Below are positions 25,341 to 34,085 of a DNA stretch of 64,000 nucleotides, one piece after another (the first letter of the stretch is position 1; each line of letters begins with the position of its first letter). A program made the translations under genes and the position numbers. The stretch covers positions 62,001 to 126,000 of the forward strand of contig NZ_FOUD01000004.1 in assembly GCF_900114765.1 (NCBI RefSeq), read 5' to 3'. Under the pieces are notes generated by a model. That model saw nothing but the letters and a program-made list of their open reading frames with translations, was not told the DNA's origin and did not search any database. The DNA comes from Halopseudomonas pachastrellae (GTDB lineage Bacteria; Pseudomonadota; Gammaproteobacteria; Pseudomonadales; Pseudomonadaceae).

Positions 25341-25367
25341 TCAGATTGCAATCAGGTTGCAATCTGA
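25341..25367. repeat. 11-bp perfect inverted repeat before chrA
   Basis: TCAGATTGCAA and TTGCAATCTGA flank the five bases TCAGG. It lies 54 bases before the chrA ATG and at the truncated end of the DUF2846 remnant. It could be an operator for chrA or a scar from DNA rearrangement. No T-run follows, so it is not a typical terminator. Confidence 0.6.
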
Positions 25368-25420
25368 GGTTGGCATGCTCGGTGGATACTGGTGCCAATG
25401 AGAACAGGAGATACGCTGGC

Positions 25421-26773
25421 ATGGATTCATCCCGGACCGGGGCTGCTGGGCAGCCAGTGGCGCAGGCATCGCTGCGTCAGGCGCTGCTGTTCTGGCTGAA
25501 ACTGGGCTTTATCAGCTTTGGCGGCCCGGCCGGGCAGATTGCCCTGATGCACGAGGAACTGGTGACCCGGCGGCGCTGGCTGTCGGAGCGCCGTTTTCTG
25601 CATGCACTGAACTACTGCATGCTGCTGCCGGGCCCCGAAGCGCAGCAGTTGGCGACCTATCTGGGCTGGTTACTACACCGCACCTGGGGTGGTGTGGCCG
25701 CCGGGCTGTTGTTCATCGTGCCCTCGCTCCTGCTGTTGATACTGCTGGCCTGGGCGTACCTGGTGTTTGGTCAGGTACCCTTGGTTGCCGGGCTTTTCTA
25801 CGCCATCAAGCCTGCGGTGGTGGTTGTGGTGTTTCAGGCGGCCTGGCGCATCGGCGGTCGGGTGCTGCGCAATCGCTGGTTATGGGCGATTGCGGCGTTG
25901 GCCTTTGCCGCCATCTTTTTCCTGCGTGTGCCATTTCCACTGATTGTGCTGGGTGCGGCGCTGGCCGGCGCGCTGGGTGCGCTCTGGTGCCCGGCAGCCT
26001 TCTCCAATGACAGCAGCGAGACCGTTGCTGCAGCGGCCGCGCCGGCGCTGATCGACGACAATACCCCGACACCCGAGCACGCCCGTTTCAGCCGGTTGCG
26101 TCTGGCCCGTCTGATATTGCTGGGTGCTGTGCTCTGGTGTTTGCCGATGCTGGTGCTGACGGCCGCTGTTGGCTGGGACGGTACCCTGACGCAGATGGCC
26201 TGGTTTTTTACCAAGGCGGCGCTGCTGACTTTTGGTGGAGCCTACGCAGTGCTGCCCTATGTGTACCAGGGCGCGGTGGTGCAGTTTGGCTGGTTGTCAC
26301 CACTGCAGATGATCGATGGTCTGGCGTTGGGCGAGAGTACGCCGGGCCCGCTGATCATGGTGGTGGCTTTTGTTGCCTTTGTCGGCGGCTATCTGGGGCA
26401 GGTGTTGGGGCCGGATCAGCTGTTGGCCGGCGGCGTGCTCGCGGCGCTGCTGGTCTGCTGGTTTACCTTTCTGCCGTCGTTTCTGTTTGTGCTGGGAGGT
26501 GCGCCGCTGATTGAGGCCACCCGCGGCGAGCTGGGCTTCAGTGCGCCGCTGACGGCGGTCAGCGCTGCCGTGGTAGGGGTGATCCTGAACCTGGCGCTGT
26601 TCTTTGCCTGGCATGTCTTCATGCCTCAGGGGCATGGCCCTGACTGGCTGGCGCTGGGTCTTGCCGCAGTCGCTGCGGTGCTGGTGTTCTGGCGCGGCTG
26701 GACGGCGTTGCAGACGCTGCTGCTGTGCGGTGCAGCAGGTCTGCTGTTGGGCTGGGCCGGCTGGCTGCCGTAA
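25421..26773 (+). CDS. chrA: Chromate transporter, ChrA family (long form)
   Basis: Exports chromate from the cytoplasm. The 450-residue product is the two-domain (CHR-CHR) form. Domain 1 begins FWLKLGFISFGGPAGQIALMHEELV with LPGPEAQQLATYLG; domain 2 has FFTKAALLTFGGAYAVLPYV and GLALGESTPGPLIMVVAFVAFVGG. Start set at the ATG at 25421 with AGGAG eleven bases upstream. It adjoins gene debris, consistent with insertion at a rearranged site. No chrB regulator is present. Confidence 0.94.
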   Translation: MDSSRTGAAGQPVAQASLRQALLFWLKLGFISFGGPAGQIALMHEELVTRRRWLSERRFLHALNYCMLLPGPEAQQLATYLGWLLHRTWGGVAAGLLFIVPSLLLLILLAWAYLVFGQVPLVAGLFYAIKPAVVVVVFQAAWRIGGRVLRNRWLWAIAALAFAAIFFLRVPFPLIVLGAALAGALGALWCPAAFSNDSSETVAAAAAPALIDDNTPTPEHARFSRLRLARLILLGAVLWCLPMLVLTAAVGWDGTLTQMAWFFTKAALLTFGGAYAVLPYVYQGAVVQFGWLSPLQMIDGLALGESTPGPLIMVVAFVAFVGGYLGQVLGPDQLLAGGVLAALLVCWFTFLPSFLFVLGGAPLIEATRGELGFSAPLTAVSAAVVGVILNLALFFAWHVFMPQGHGPDWLALGLAAVAAVLVFWRGWTALQTLLLCGAAGLLLGWAGWLP

Positions 26774-26808
26774 ATCGACGCCAGCGCAGCTGTGCCCCGT
26801 TTTGCCTC

Positions 26809-27465
26809 TCAGGCGGCGCTGGCGGCGGCCGGACCGCCAAGGCGGTTCATCAGGGTGCGCAGCAGCACGCCATACAGTGGTAGGAACAGCAGCATGCTGA
26901 TCACCAGTTTGATCACGTAGTCGACGGTGGCAATCTCGACCCAGTGCTCGGCCATGAACGGGTTGCTGCTGTGCCAGAAGGCGACCGAGAAGAAGGCAAA
27001 GGTGTCGGCCAGGTTGCCGAGCACGGTCGACAGGCTCGGCGCGATCCACCAGGCCTTGATGCGACGCAGGCGGTCGAACACCTGAATATCCAGCAACTGG
27101 CCGATCACGTAGGCGACAAAGCTGGCTAGCGAGATGCGCAGCACAAAGTCGTTGAACGACAGCAGTGCGTCGATGCCGCGATAGCTGCCTTCCTGAAACA
27201 CCACCGACACCACGTAGGACGCGACCAGAGCAGGCAGCATAACGCGTGCGATAACGCGGCGAGCAGCCTGTTTGCCGAGCAGGCGCACGGTCAGGTCGGT
27301 AGCCAGGAAGATGAACGGAAAGCTGAAGGCGCCCCAGGTGGTGTGGTAGCCGAACAGGGTGATCGGCAGCTGCACCAGGTAGTTGCTGGCGATGATGATA
27401 AGGATGTGAAAACTGATCAGCAGTGCAAGCGCGCGTCGCTGCATGCCGGACGGTAGTGCGGTCAT
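26809..27465 (-). CDS. yhhQ: Queuosine-precursor (VUT family) transporter, YhhQ-like
   Basis: A 218-residue membrane protein of about six helices. YhhQ in E. coli imports queuosine precursors (preQ0/preQ1). Recognisable stretches: ILIIIASNYLVQLPI, WGAFSFPFIFLATDLTVRL, FVAYVIGQLLDIQVFDRLR, SLSTVLGNLADTFAFFSVAF and VDYVIKLVISMLLFLPLYG. An AAGGA lies before the start. The leader contains stem-loops (ATGGG/CCCAT and GTTCG/CGAAC around 27510-27550), but I could not match it to a known preQ1 riboswitch. Confidence 0.92.
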   Translation of the reverse strand: MTALPSGMQRRALALLISFHILIIIASNYLVQLPITLFGYHTTWGAFSFPFIFLATDLTVRLLGKQAARRVIARVMLPALVASYVVSVVFQEGSYRGIDALLSFNDFVLRISLASFVAYVIGQLLDIQVFDRLRRIKAWWIAPSLSTVLGNLADTFAFFSVAFWHSSNPFMAEHWVEIATVDYVIKLVISMLLFLPLYGVLLRTLMNRLGGPAAASAA

Positions 27466-27599
27466 GGTCTGTCCTTTTTACGATTCGAGCCTGTTGGCCC
27501 GCCGTTTTGTCAAATGGGGTGAGGGAACCCATATCGTTCGGGGTCGAACGGCGCGCAATTGTACTGGTTTTGCGGCGATTGACTAGCGTCTTTGCGGCT

Positions 27600-27635
27600 T
27601 TCCGACCGGCGGAGCTGCTGCCGCGCCGGTCGGAA
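27600..27635. repeat. GC-rich hairpin downstream of the M48 protease gene
   Basis: Twelve-base perfect arms TTCCGACCGGCG (27600-27611) and CGCCGGTCGGAA (27624-27635) with a 12-base loop, just past the stop codon of the protease gene. Probably ends that transcript or protects its 3' end; the T-run is poor. Confidence 0.5.
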
Positions 27636-27640
27636 GCTGC

Positions 27641-28447
27641 TTATTTGGCGGCTTCGTACAGCGGCTGCACTTGAGGCGCTGCTGCCTGCAATGCCTGGAT
27701 GCGGCCGGCAGAGGAGGGGTGGGTGCTCATGAACGCTGGCGGCTCGCCCTGGGAGGCGGCCTGCATTTTCTGCCAGAGGCTGACAGCGGCCTGGGGGTTG
27801 TAGCCGGCGCGGGCAGCCAGTTCCAGACCGATGAGGTCGGCTTCGCTTTCGTTGGAGCGGCTGTTGGGCAGGGTCAGGCCGTACTGCACTGCCATTTGAG
27901 CGGCCTGGTTACCAGCCTCACCCAGCCCGAACAGGGCGCCCGCCAACTGCGTGCCCATCTGGGTAACGTAGGCGCGAGAGATGGCTTCGCGACCGTGTTC
28001 GCGCAGGGCATGGGCAATTTCATGCCCCATGATCTGGGCGATTTCATCGTCGCTGAGCTCCAGCCGATCGATGATGCCGGAGTAGAACAGGATCTTGCCG
28101 CCGGGCGCGCAGCTGGCGTTCAGCTGGTCGTCCTTGATCAGGTTGACTTCCCAGTCCCAGCTGCTGGCATCAGCACGGAAATTCGGGACTTCCTTAATCA
28201 GCTCGGCGGCGATGGTGTTGAGGCGACGCACGGTGGCTGCGTTGGTATTGAGCAGGCCCTGCTTTTTGGCTTCTGCCAGGGTCTCCTGATAGGCCTCGTC
28301 TGCCATCTGGTTGACCTCTTCGGCTGACAGTCCGCCCATCATGTACTGGGTGCGGTTGACGCCAACATTACCGCCTTGGGTGGTCTGAACGCTCTGGCAG
28401 CCGACCAGCAGAACGAGGGGCAGGCAGAGGATAAAACGCAGTCGCAT
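27641..28447 (-). CDS. M48-family metalloprotease lipoprotein
   Basis: A periplasmic, membrane-anchored zinc protease of the LoiP/BepA type. The signal peptide ends in the lipobox LLVGC. The zinc motif HEIAHALREHGRE (HExxH) lies near residue 140 and the third ligand in NESEADLIGLELAARAGYNP (E-x-E-x-D). No TPR domain follows, so it is closer to LoiP (YggG) at 268 residues. Likely role: quality control of outer-membrane or lipoproteins. Confidence 0.92.
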   Translation of the reverse strand: MRLRFILCLPLVLLVGCQSVQTTQGGNVGVNRTQYMMGGLSAEEVNQMADEAYQETLAEAKKQGLLNTNAATVRRLNTIAAELIKEVPNFRADASSWDWEVNLIKDDQLNASCAPGGKILFYSGIIDRLELSDDEIAQIMGHEIAHALREHGREAISRAYVTQMGTQLAGALFGLGEAGNQAAQMAVQYGLTLPNSRSNESEADLIGLELAARAGYNPQAAVSLWQKMQAASQGEPPAFMSTHPSSAGRIQALQAAAPQVQPLYEAAK

Positions 28448-28630
28448 GGCAGATACTTCCTTGATGTCTGGTGAAATGGAAAAGGGGCGTGGGCAGCCCG
28501 ACTATGATTACGACCGGTCGCTGGTGGCGTCGTGCAATACCGCCCCGGACGCGGGCCCTGATCGTGCCGCAAGGGTAACAGAGGCGGGCCGGCTGGTGAC
28601 AAGCCAGCTGTGTTACCTGTGTCACGTTCA

Positions 28631-28692
28631 GGGCCTGCCCAGGGCTCTGCATGCCGGCTTGGCGCCGTTACGGCAGAGCTCTGGGCAGGCCC
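28631..28692. repeat. 20-bp near-perfect inverted repeat in intergenic DNA
   Basis: The arms at 28631-28650 (GGGCCTGCCCAGGGCTCTGC) and 28673-28692 are complementary at 19 of 20 positions around a 22-base loop. The repeat sits between the M48 protease gene and the entericidin gene. It is far longer than a terminator and has no T-run. It may be a miniature repeat element or a strong mRNA 3' structure. The rest of 28448-28719 shows nothing recognisable. Confidence 0.75.
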
Positions 28693-28719
28693 CCGGGTGG
28701 TTCTTTGCAAGGCGCGCCG

Positions 28720-28851
28720 CTAGTCGGCGGCATCCTGAATGCCGTCACCCACCGCCTGAACGTCTTCGCCGACGCCGGCAACCGTGTTGCAGCCAGTCAG
28801 CCCTGCGGCACCAAACAGCGTAAACAGCAAAATCACCAGTGCTTGCTTCAT
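28720..28851 (-). CDS. ecnB: Entericidin-family small lipoprotein
   Basis: A 43-residue gene: ATG at 28851-28849, TAG at 28722-28720, AGGAG eight bases before the start. The product begins MKQALVILLFTLFGAAGLTG with a lipobox ending at Cys21, then NTVAGVGEDVQAVGDGIQDA, the short amphipathic entericidin tail with alternating Gly/Val/Asp. Entericidins are envelope lipoproteins linked to stationary-phase lysis. Assignment to the B rather than A form is a guess. Confidence 0.88.
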   Translation of the reverse strand: MKQALVILLFTLFGAAGLTGCNTVAGVGEDVQAVGDGIQDAAD

Positions 28852-29047
28852 GATCTATGCTCCTGACAGAAGTTGGATGTGCTGGAATATTCCAGCCTTA
28901 GCTGCTGCCTGACAGGCGCAGCGTAAAGGTTGGGACAGCGAAATTGCGGCAAAGTATGCGCATGACTGCAGTTTTTTTACTGCTGGCCGATATACCCGAT
29001 GAAGCGGTATCGTTCGACGCCCTGCAGCCCCCGAGTAGAGGTAATCC

Positions 29048-31186
29048 ATGAAATTCAGGTCCATTCAGCTCTCCATCGCCGTACTGGCCGGTGCCTGTCT
29101 GTTTATTGCCGTTGGCGTGATGACGCTCTATTCGGTCTACTCGGCGCAGCGCAGTCAGCAGCACGTGCAGGAAAGTTCACGGGTGCTGATCGATGAGCTG
29201 GTTAAGGATCGGGTTCAGGCGATTGCCTCTGGCGAGCAGGCGCGCATTCGTCGCCATCTCGAGTATCCGCTGACGGTGGCTTCGCAGTTGGCGCAGCTCA
29301 ACTCCATGCTGGGCCAGATTCAGGGTGATGGCATGCCGGCGCTGATGATGGGGCGTGAAGAAATGACCCGCGTCATCCGCATGACGCTGGAGCAGAATCC
29401 GACCCTGTGGGATGCCTACGTGGGCTGGGAGCCCAACTCCCTGGATAACCTCGACAGTTTTTTTGAAGGTATCGAAACCGACGGCTATAACGGCACTGGC
29501 CGCTACATGCCGTTGTGGTTCAGAAACGAGAACGGTGAGCTGTCGCTCGAAGCCTTGGGCGATCTCGAGGACGAGACCATCCTCGATAATGGCGTCAGAA
29601 CCGGCGAATACTATCTTTGCCCGCGTGAAACCCTGCGCCCCTGCGTGATTGACCCTTCACCTTACGAGGTTGGCGGCAAGACCGTTCTGCTCTCGTCGTT
29701 CACCGTGCCGATCATCAGCGATGGTGAGTTCATGGGGGTTGCGGGTGCCGACCTTTCCATGGATTTTTTGCAGAACATGCTGCATGCAAGTGACGAGGAC
29801 TTGTACGGCGGCGCCGGTGAGCAGGCGCTGGTCAGCTCGACCGGGCGTCTGGTTGCCTACACCGGAGAGGGCGCCAAGCCGGGCGATCAGGCCGCTACCG
29901 TGCTGGACAAACAGGAGCTTGAGAGTATCGCCCGGCTGGGCAGCGAGCCGCTGTTTGAGCTGGATCACGAAGGTACTGATCACATGCAGCTGATCATGCC
30001 GATCACCCTGGACGGTACTGATGTACGCTGGGCGCTGGTCATCAAACTGCCGCTGGACGTGGTCATGGCGGAGTTCAACCAGTTGGATAGCGACCTCACC
30101 GATATGCGTGTTCAGGACTCGCTGCTGCTGGCGGGGATCGGCTTGCTGGTGGCGGTGGCCGGTCTGATTGTGATGGTGCTGCTGGGCTACAGCCTGGCCA
30201 AGCCGGCCCGTCAGTTGGTGGCAATGCTGGATGATATCGCCAAGGGTGAAGGGGATCTGACCAAGCGTCTGGCGGCTGATCGAGCGGATGAGCTGGGCGA
30301 TATTGCCCGTGGCTTCAATGCCTTCCTGGACAAATTGCAGGGCATGATTCGCGAGGTGGTTGGTTCGGTGCAGCAGGTGACCGATGCCTCCGAGCATACG
30401 GCGGATATCGCCATGCGCACCAACGACGGAGTGCAGCGTCAGCTCAGCGAGATTGATCTGGTTGCCACCGCTGTGACCGAAATGACCGCTACCGCTCAGG
30501 ACGTGGCGCGCAACGCCTCCCAGGCTGCCAGTGCCGCGCACAATGCGGACGGCTCTGCCAGCCACGGGCGCGAAGTGGTCAGAGCGACCTCCGAAACCAT
30601 CCAGAGCCTGTCGCAGGACATCCAGCGTGCGGTGGACAGCGTTGAGGCGCTGGCGCGTAACAGCGAAAACATCACCGGTATCCTCGACACCATTCGCGGC
30701 ATTGCCGAGCAGACCAACCTGCTGGCTCTAAACGCTGCCATTGAGGCGGCCCGTGCTGGTGAACAAGGCCGCGGTTTTGCCGTGGTGGCAGATGAAGTAC
30801 GCAACCTGGCGCAGAAGACCCAGAGCTCGACTGAAGAGATTCAGCACATGATTGAGCAGTTGCAAAACGGCACCCGCGAGACCGTGAAAGTGATGGAGCA
30901 GAGCCGTGCGCGTACCGATCAGAGTGTGTTGCAGGCAGAAGAGGCCGATGCGGCGCTGACCTCGATCACCCAGGCGGTGTCGGTGATTAATGACATGAAC
31001 AACCAGATCGCCAGTGCGGCCGAGGAGCAAAGCGCAGTGGCCGAAGACATCAATCGCAATGTGACCACCATCGATACGGTGGCCAAGGCGGTAGCCAAGG
31101 GCGCGGATGAAGCCTCTCAGGCCAGTGGCTCACTGACCAAGCTGGCCGAGCACCAGCGCCGGTTGATCAATCAGTTCAAGGTCTGA
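29048..31186 (+). CDS. Methyl-accepting chemotaxis protein with dCache-type sensor
   Basis: A 712-residue chemoreceptor. TM1 spans about 9-30. A large periplasmic region (about 31-350) looks like a double Cache domain ([49 protein letters not shown]) that binds small ligands directly. TM2 is at about 357-380, HAMP at 381-435, and the signalling tip [20 protein letters not shown] at about 554. No C-terminal CheR/CheB tether pentapeptide. Ligand unknown. Its 3' end overlaps the convergent SRAP-like gene by 16 bases. Confidence 0.95.
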   Translation: MKFRSIQLSIAVLAGACLFIAVGVMTLYSVYSAQRSQQHVQESSRVLIDELVKDRVQAIASGEQARIRRHLEYPLTVASQLAQLNSMLGQIQGDGMPALMMGREEMTRVIRMTLEQNPTLWDAYVGWEPNSLDNLDSFFEGIETDGYNGTGRYMPLWFRNENGELSLEALGDLEDETILDNGVRTGEYYLCPRETLRPCVIDPSPYEVGGKTVLLSSFTVPIISDGEFMGVAGADLSMDFLQNMLHASDEDLYGGAGEQALVSSTGRLVAYTGEGAKPGDQAATVLDKQELESIARLGSEPLFELDHEGTDHMQLIMPITLDGTDVRWALVIKLPLDVVMAEFNQLDSDLTDMRVQDSLLLAGIGLLVAVAGLIVMVLLGYSLAKPARQLVAMLDDIAKGEGDLTKRLAADRADELGDIARGFNAFLDKLQGMIREVVGSVQQVTDASEHTADIAMRTNDGVQRQLSEIDLVATAVTEMTATAQDVARNASQAASAAHNADGSASHGREVVRATSETIQSLSQDIQRAVDSVEALARNSENITGILDTIRGIAEQTNLLALNAAIEAARAGEQGRGFAVVADEVRNLAQKTQSSTEEIQHMIEQLQNGTRETVKVMEQSRARTDQSVLQAEEADAALTSITQAVSVINDMNNQIASAAEEQSAVAEDINRNVTTIDTVAKAVAKGADEASQASGSLTKLAEHQRRLINQFKV

Positions 31187-31821
31187 GCAGCGCCGCTCGG
31201 GTTGCAGCAATGCGGCCCGACGGTGGCCGGGTTGCTGACCGCCGGGTTGACCGGGTAGGTCATTTCGATACGCCCCTCGGCGTTCAACAGCAGCGGCTGC
31301 AGAGCGCTGACCGCGGTACGCTCGGCCAGCCAGATTGCCTGCTCGCCGCTGTTCAGCGCTGCCGGCATACGATCACCAAGGCGGCTGGCCAGCCCCTTGG
31401 CGGGCACCGTGATCAAGGCGCAGCTGTCCCAGAATTGGCCGTCATCAAGCTGGTAGCGCTCCCACAGCCCCGCCAGTGCCAGGCCACCTTCCTTTCTGCG
31501 CAGGTACCAGGGTTGCTTGCGCGCTCCCTGTTGCAGCCAGAGAAAATAACCATCAACCGGGATCAGGCAGCGCCGCTGGGCGAAGGCCTGACGGAACATC
31601 GGCTTTTCGTGCAGGTATTCGGCGCGGGCGGAAAAGCTGGCGCGGCTGAGGTCGGTGAGCCAGCTCGGGGTAAGGTTCCACAGCGCCTGTACACACTCTA
31701 CCTGCCCGGCCTGCTTGCGCAGGATCAGCAGCGGTTTGCCCGGGGCCAGGTTCCAGTTGGGTTTCCAGTCGGCGGGCAGGTTGTTGTGTGGGGGGCTGAA
31801 TTGGGCAAGTCGGCCGCTCAC
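31171..31821 (-). CDS. SRAP-fold (YedK/HMCES-like) protein lacking catalytic residues
   Basis: SRAP proteins covalently cap abasic sites in single-stranded DNA through Cys2. This 216-residue protein keeps the fold ([67 protein letters not shown]). Compared with E. coli YedK, Cys2 is Ser2, the Asn of INAR is Ser64, the Glu of the GWFEW motif is Leu94, and the His of IHDR is Gly149. It probably binds DNA or another ligand without forming the thiazolidine link. Last gene of a CPXCG-DUF2007-SRAP operon. Confidence 0.85.
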   Translation of the reverse strand: MSGRLAQFSPPHNNLPADWKPNWNLAPGKPLLILRKQAGQVECVQALWNLTPSWLTDLSRASFSARAEYLHEKPMFRQAFAQRRCLIPVDGYFLWLQQGARKQPWYLRRKEGGLALAGLWERYQLDDGQFWDSCALITVPAKGLASRLGDRMPAALNSGEQAIWLAERTAVSALQPLLLNAEGRIEMTYPVNPAVSNPATVGPHCCNPSGAAQTLN

Positions 31822-32078
31822 GGTTGCTGCTCCGCACTGGCCTGCCAGCTGTCATCGTCGTCAACCGGGGTAGCGCTGAGGTACAGCTGAATCAGTTGTT
31901 CGCTGCGTGCCTGATCTTCATCCTGCACCCACAGGCCCAGCAGGTCATGCACCGGCAAGTCGCCGATCGCGCCTTGCAGATAGCGCCCGCTGACATGGCT
32001 GGGGATATGATGATCGGCAAGCATTGCGCACAGCAGGTCGGCTTCGGCCAGGTCGGCCGGGCGGTAGACGCGCTGCAT
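31818..32078 (-). CDS. DUF2007 small protein
   Basis: An 86-residue soluble protein matching the DUF2007 (putative signal-transducing) fold: RVYRPADLAEADLLCAMLAD, HIPSHVSGRYLQGAIGDLP and LWVQDEDQARSEQLIQLY. Such proteins resemble a small ferredoxin-like domain with unknown partner. Its ATG overlaps the CPXCG gene stop by one base, and its own stop overlaps the SRAP-like start by four, so all three are translationally coupled. Confidence 0.85.
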   Translation of the reverse strand: MQRVYRPADLAEADLLCAMLADHHIPSHVSGRYLQGAIGDLPVHDLLGLWVQDEDQARSEQLIQLYLSATPVDDDDSWQASAEQQP

Positions 32079-32272
32079 CAGTCCTGTTCCCGACGCAGGT
32101 CGATATGGACTTCTTCGCTGTGCTCATCAATCCACAGGCTGACCAGAATCGGCTGGCAGCAGATCTCGCAATCCTCGGTATAGGACTGGCTGCCGCCGCT
32201 CAGGTCGAGCAGCAGGGTGATGGGCTCGCCGCAGTGTGGGCAAGTGAGGTTGGCTTCTTCCAGTGCCTGCAC
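32078..32272 (-). CDS. CPXCG-motif zinc-ribbon protein
   Basis: A 64-residue cysteine-rich protein with two metal-knuckle pairs, LTCPHCGEPI and DCEICCQPI, as in the CPXCG family. A GTG start at 32272 with GGAG nine bases upstream gives MQALEEANLTCPHC, the usual length for the family. The longer open frame to 32500 runs into the divergent acyltransferase gene. First gene of the three-gene operon with DUF2007 and the SRAP-like protein. Confidence 0.87.
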   Translation of the reverse strand: MQALEEANLTCPHCGEPITLLLDLSGGSQSYTEDCEICCQPILVSLWIDEHSEEVHIDLRREQD

Positions 32273-32385
32273 TGGGCGTACTCCGTACGGCGGGTGTGAC
32301 ACAAAGTGTAGCGGTATCGTCAATCTGGCGAAACCACGGTCAGCGACGCATAATGCGCGGCTGATGATAAGACTCAGAGGGTGAC

Positions 32386-33537
32386 ATGAGCGAGTTCGAG
32401 GGCATTCGCCCCTACAACGATGCCGAAGTGCCGGCGGTGCTGCAGCGACTGCTGGCCGATCAGGAGTTGATGCGCATGCTGGCGGCCTATCGGCTGCCAA
32501 AGCTGAATCGGCTGCTGCCGGGGCTCAGTCGCCGAGTGGTCCAGGCGGCATTGCGCCGGGAGGCGCGTGGTGTGACCACGGTTGAGGACTTGCAGCACCG
32601 GCTGGAGCCCTATCTCGACCGTTTGATCGAGCGCAGTACGCTGGAGGTTACCTACAGCGGGCTGGACCAGCTCAGCGCCACGCAGCCCCACCTGTTTATC
32701 GCCAACCACCGCGATATCGTGATGGACCCGGCCTTCGTCAACTACGCGCTCTATCACGCCGGCCATCCGACGCCGCGCATTGCCATTGGCGACAATCTGC
32801 TGCAGCGGCCCTTTGTCAGCGACCTGATGCGCCTGAACAAGAGCTTCATCGTGCACCGTTCACTGACCGGGCGGCGCGAAAAGCTGCAGGCCTATCAGAA
32901 TCTGTCTGCCTATATCAGCCACTCGATTGCCGGCGGCGAGTCGGTCTGGATTGCCCAGGCCGAGGGTCGTGCCAAGGATGGTCTGGATGAGACCGACTCG
33001 GCGATCATCAAGATGTTCTGCATGAGCCGCAAGAGCGAGCCCTTTGACCAGGTTATCGCGTCGTTGAACATGGTGCCGGTGTCGATTTCCTACGAATGGG
33101 ACCCGTGCGACGGCATGAAGGCACGCGAGCTGGAGCAGCGTGCCCGGACCGGCAGCTATGTGAAGGAACCCGGAGAGGATGATCGCTCCATCGCCATGGG
33201 GCTGACCGGCTACAAGGGGCGGGTGCACGTGGCCTTTGGTACGCCGTTGCCTGCCGGGATGGCGGATGCCCGCGCCGTGGTGGCCGAAGTGGATCATCAG
33301 GTACTGGGCAACTATCGCCTGTATCCGTCCAATTACCTTGCCTTTGAGCAAGAAGAGGAAGCCTTGCCTGCGGCGTTGGCTGATTGGCGAGAGGGCTTCT
33401 CTGCACTGGAGCTGGCGCAGGAACAGCAGCGCTTCAGCGCGCGCCTTGACGCGTTACCCGAGGCGCTGCGTCCGTACTGGCTGCTGCAGTATGCCAATCC
33501 GGTGCGTAGCCGCCTGCGGGTAATGGGAGAGGGCTGA
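32386..33537 (+). CDS. Glycerol-3-phosphate/1-acylglycerol-3-phosphate acyltransferase family protein
   Basis: A 383-residue PlsC-superfamily protein. The catalytic motif NHRDIVMD (H-x4-D) lies near residue 108, with the acceptor-site block GRREKLQAYQNL and the EGRAKDGLDETDSAIIK block (variant of the EGTR motif). No obvious transmembrane helix, so perhaps peripheral. A GAGGGTG site precedes the ATG. Acyl donor and acceptor are unknown; other members of this Pseudomonas group are also unassigned. Confidence 0.85.
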   Translation: MSEFEGIRPYNDAEVPAVLQRLLADQELMRMLAAYRLPKLNRLLPGLSRRVVQAALRREARGVTTVEDLQHRLEPYLDRLIERSTLEVTYSGLDQLSATQPHLFIANHRDIVMDPAFVNYALYHAGHPTPRIAIGDNLLQRPFVSDLMRLNKSFIVHRSLTGRREKLQAYQNLSAYISHSIAGGESVWIAQAEGRAKDGLDETDSAIIKMFCMSRKSEPFDQVIASLNMVPVSISYEWDPCDGMKARELEQRARTGSYVKEPGEDDRSIAMGLTGYKGRVHVAFGTPLPAGMADARAVVAEVDHQVLGNYRLYPSNYLAFEQEEEALPAALADWREGFSALELAQEQQRFSARLDALPEALRPYWLLQYANPVRSRLRVMGEG

Positions 33538-33540
33538 GGG

Positions 33541-33816
33541 TCAAAGCTGGGTGCTGGTCAGCGACAACAGCGTGGCCAGGCCCAGGCACACGGCGCCTAC
33601 ACTGTAGAACAGGCGGTTGATGCGCTGATCGCGGTTGAGGCTCAGCTCGCTCTCACTGGGCGGCAGTGTCGCCAGGCGCTGACGGCCCAGGCTGCTGCGC
33701 ACTTGGGTGGCAATCCACAACCAGCTGCCATTGACGGCAAAGAACAGGGCAAGGCCGTTGAGGACCAGTGCCGGGTTTTCCAGGTAATAAAGCCAGGCTG
33801 CCTGTAATGGGAACAC
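33541..33816 (-). CDS. Small membrane protein of unknown function
   Basis: A 91-residue protein with two hydrophobic helices (about 16-36 and 68-88) separated by a charged loop (LPPSESELSLNRDQRINRL). I do not recognise the family. It ends three bases from the convergent acyltransferase stop and has its own upstream gap. Confidence 0.7.
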   Translation of the reverse strand: MFPLQAAWLYYLENPALVLNGLALFFAVNGSWLWIATQVRSSLGRQRLATLPPSESELSLNRDQRINRLFYSVGAVCLGLATLLSLTSTQL

Positions 33817-33981
33817 GGCAGTACCTCCGGTGTCTCGGACTCGGGCAACCAGCTGTTTGTTATTGTGGTTTTACAGGTTACGACGGAGCACAAAAAGGGG
33901 ATGACATGGCGCGCTATTTTGAGAGCGCCGGTTCATAAGCGCGGCTGATGTTATGCCAGGGCGCGATTGATTTCGACCCGG

Positions 33982-34002
33982 ATTGATCACTTTCCGATCA
34001 AT
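33982..34002. repeat. 7-bp inverted repeat before the glycine-zipper lipoprotein gene
   Basis: ATTGATC and GATCAAT flank seven bases (ACTTTCC), about 84 bases before the start codon. A candidate operator; otherwise the 269-base gap from 33817 shows nothing else I can name. Confidence 0.35.
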
Positions 34003-34085
34003 GGTTGTCCAAGTGCAGCGTGTTAGTGTTTTTCGACGACAACGCCATTGTGAGCGTCGGCGGGTCGTTATCAGCGAGGTGGTTA

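Noticed and set aside
26297-27532. A 411-codon minus-strand frame covering the chrA end and yhhQ
   Set aside because: It runs antisense through chrA and out of frame through yhhQ, with an Arg/Gln/His-rich translation.
27466-27600. preQ1 riboswitch before the yhhQ-like gene
   Set aside because: Stem-loops are present, but I could not find the conserved preQ1-I, II or III core sequences.
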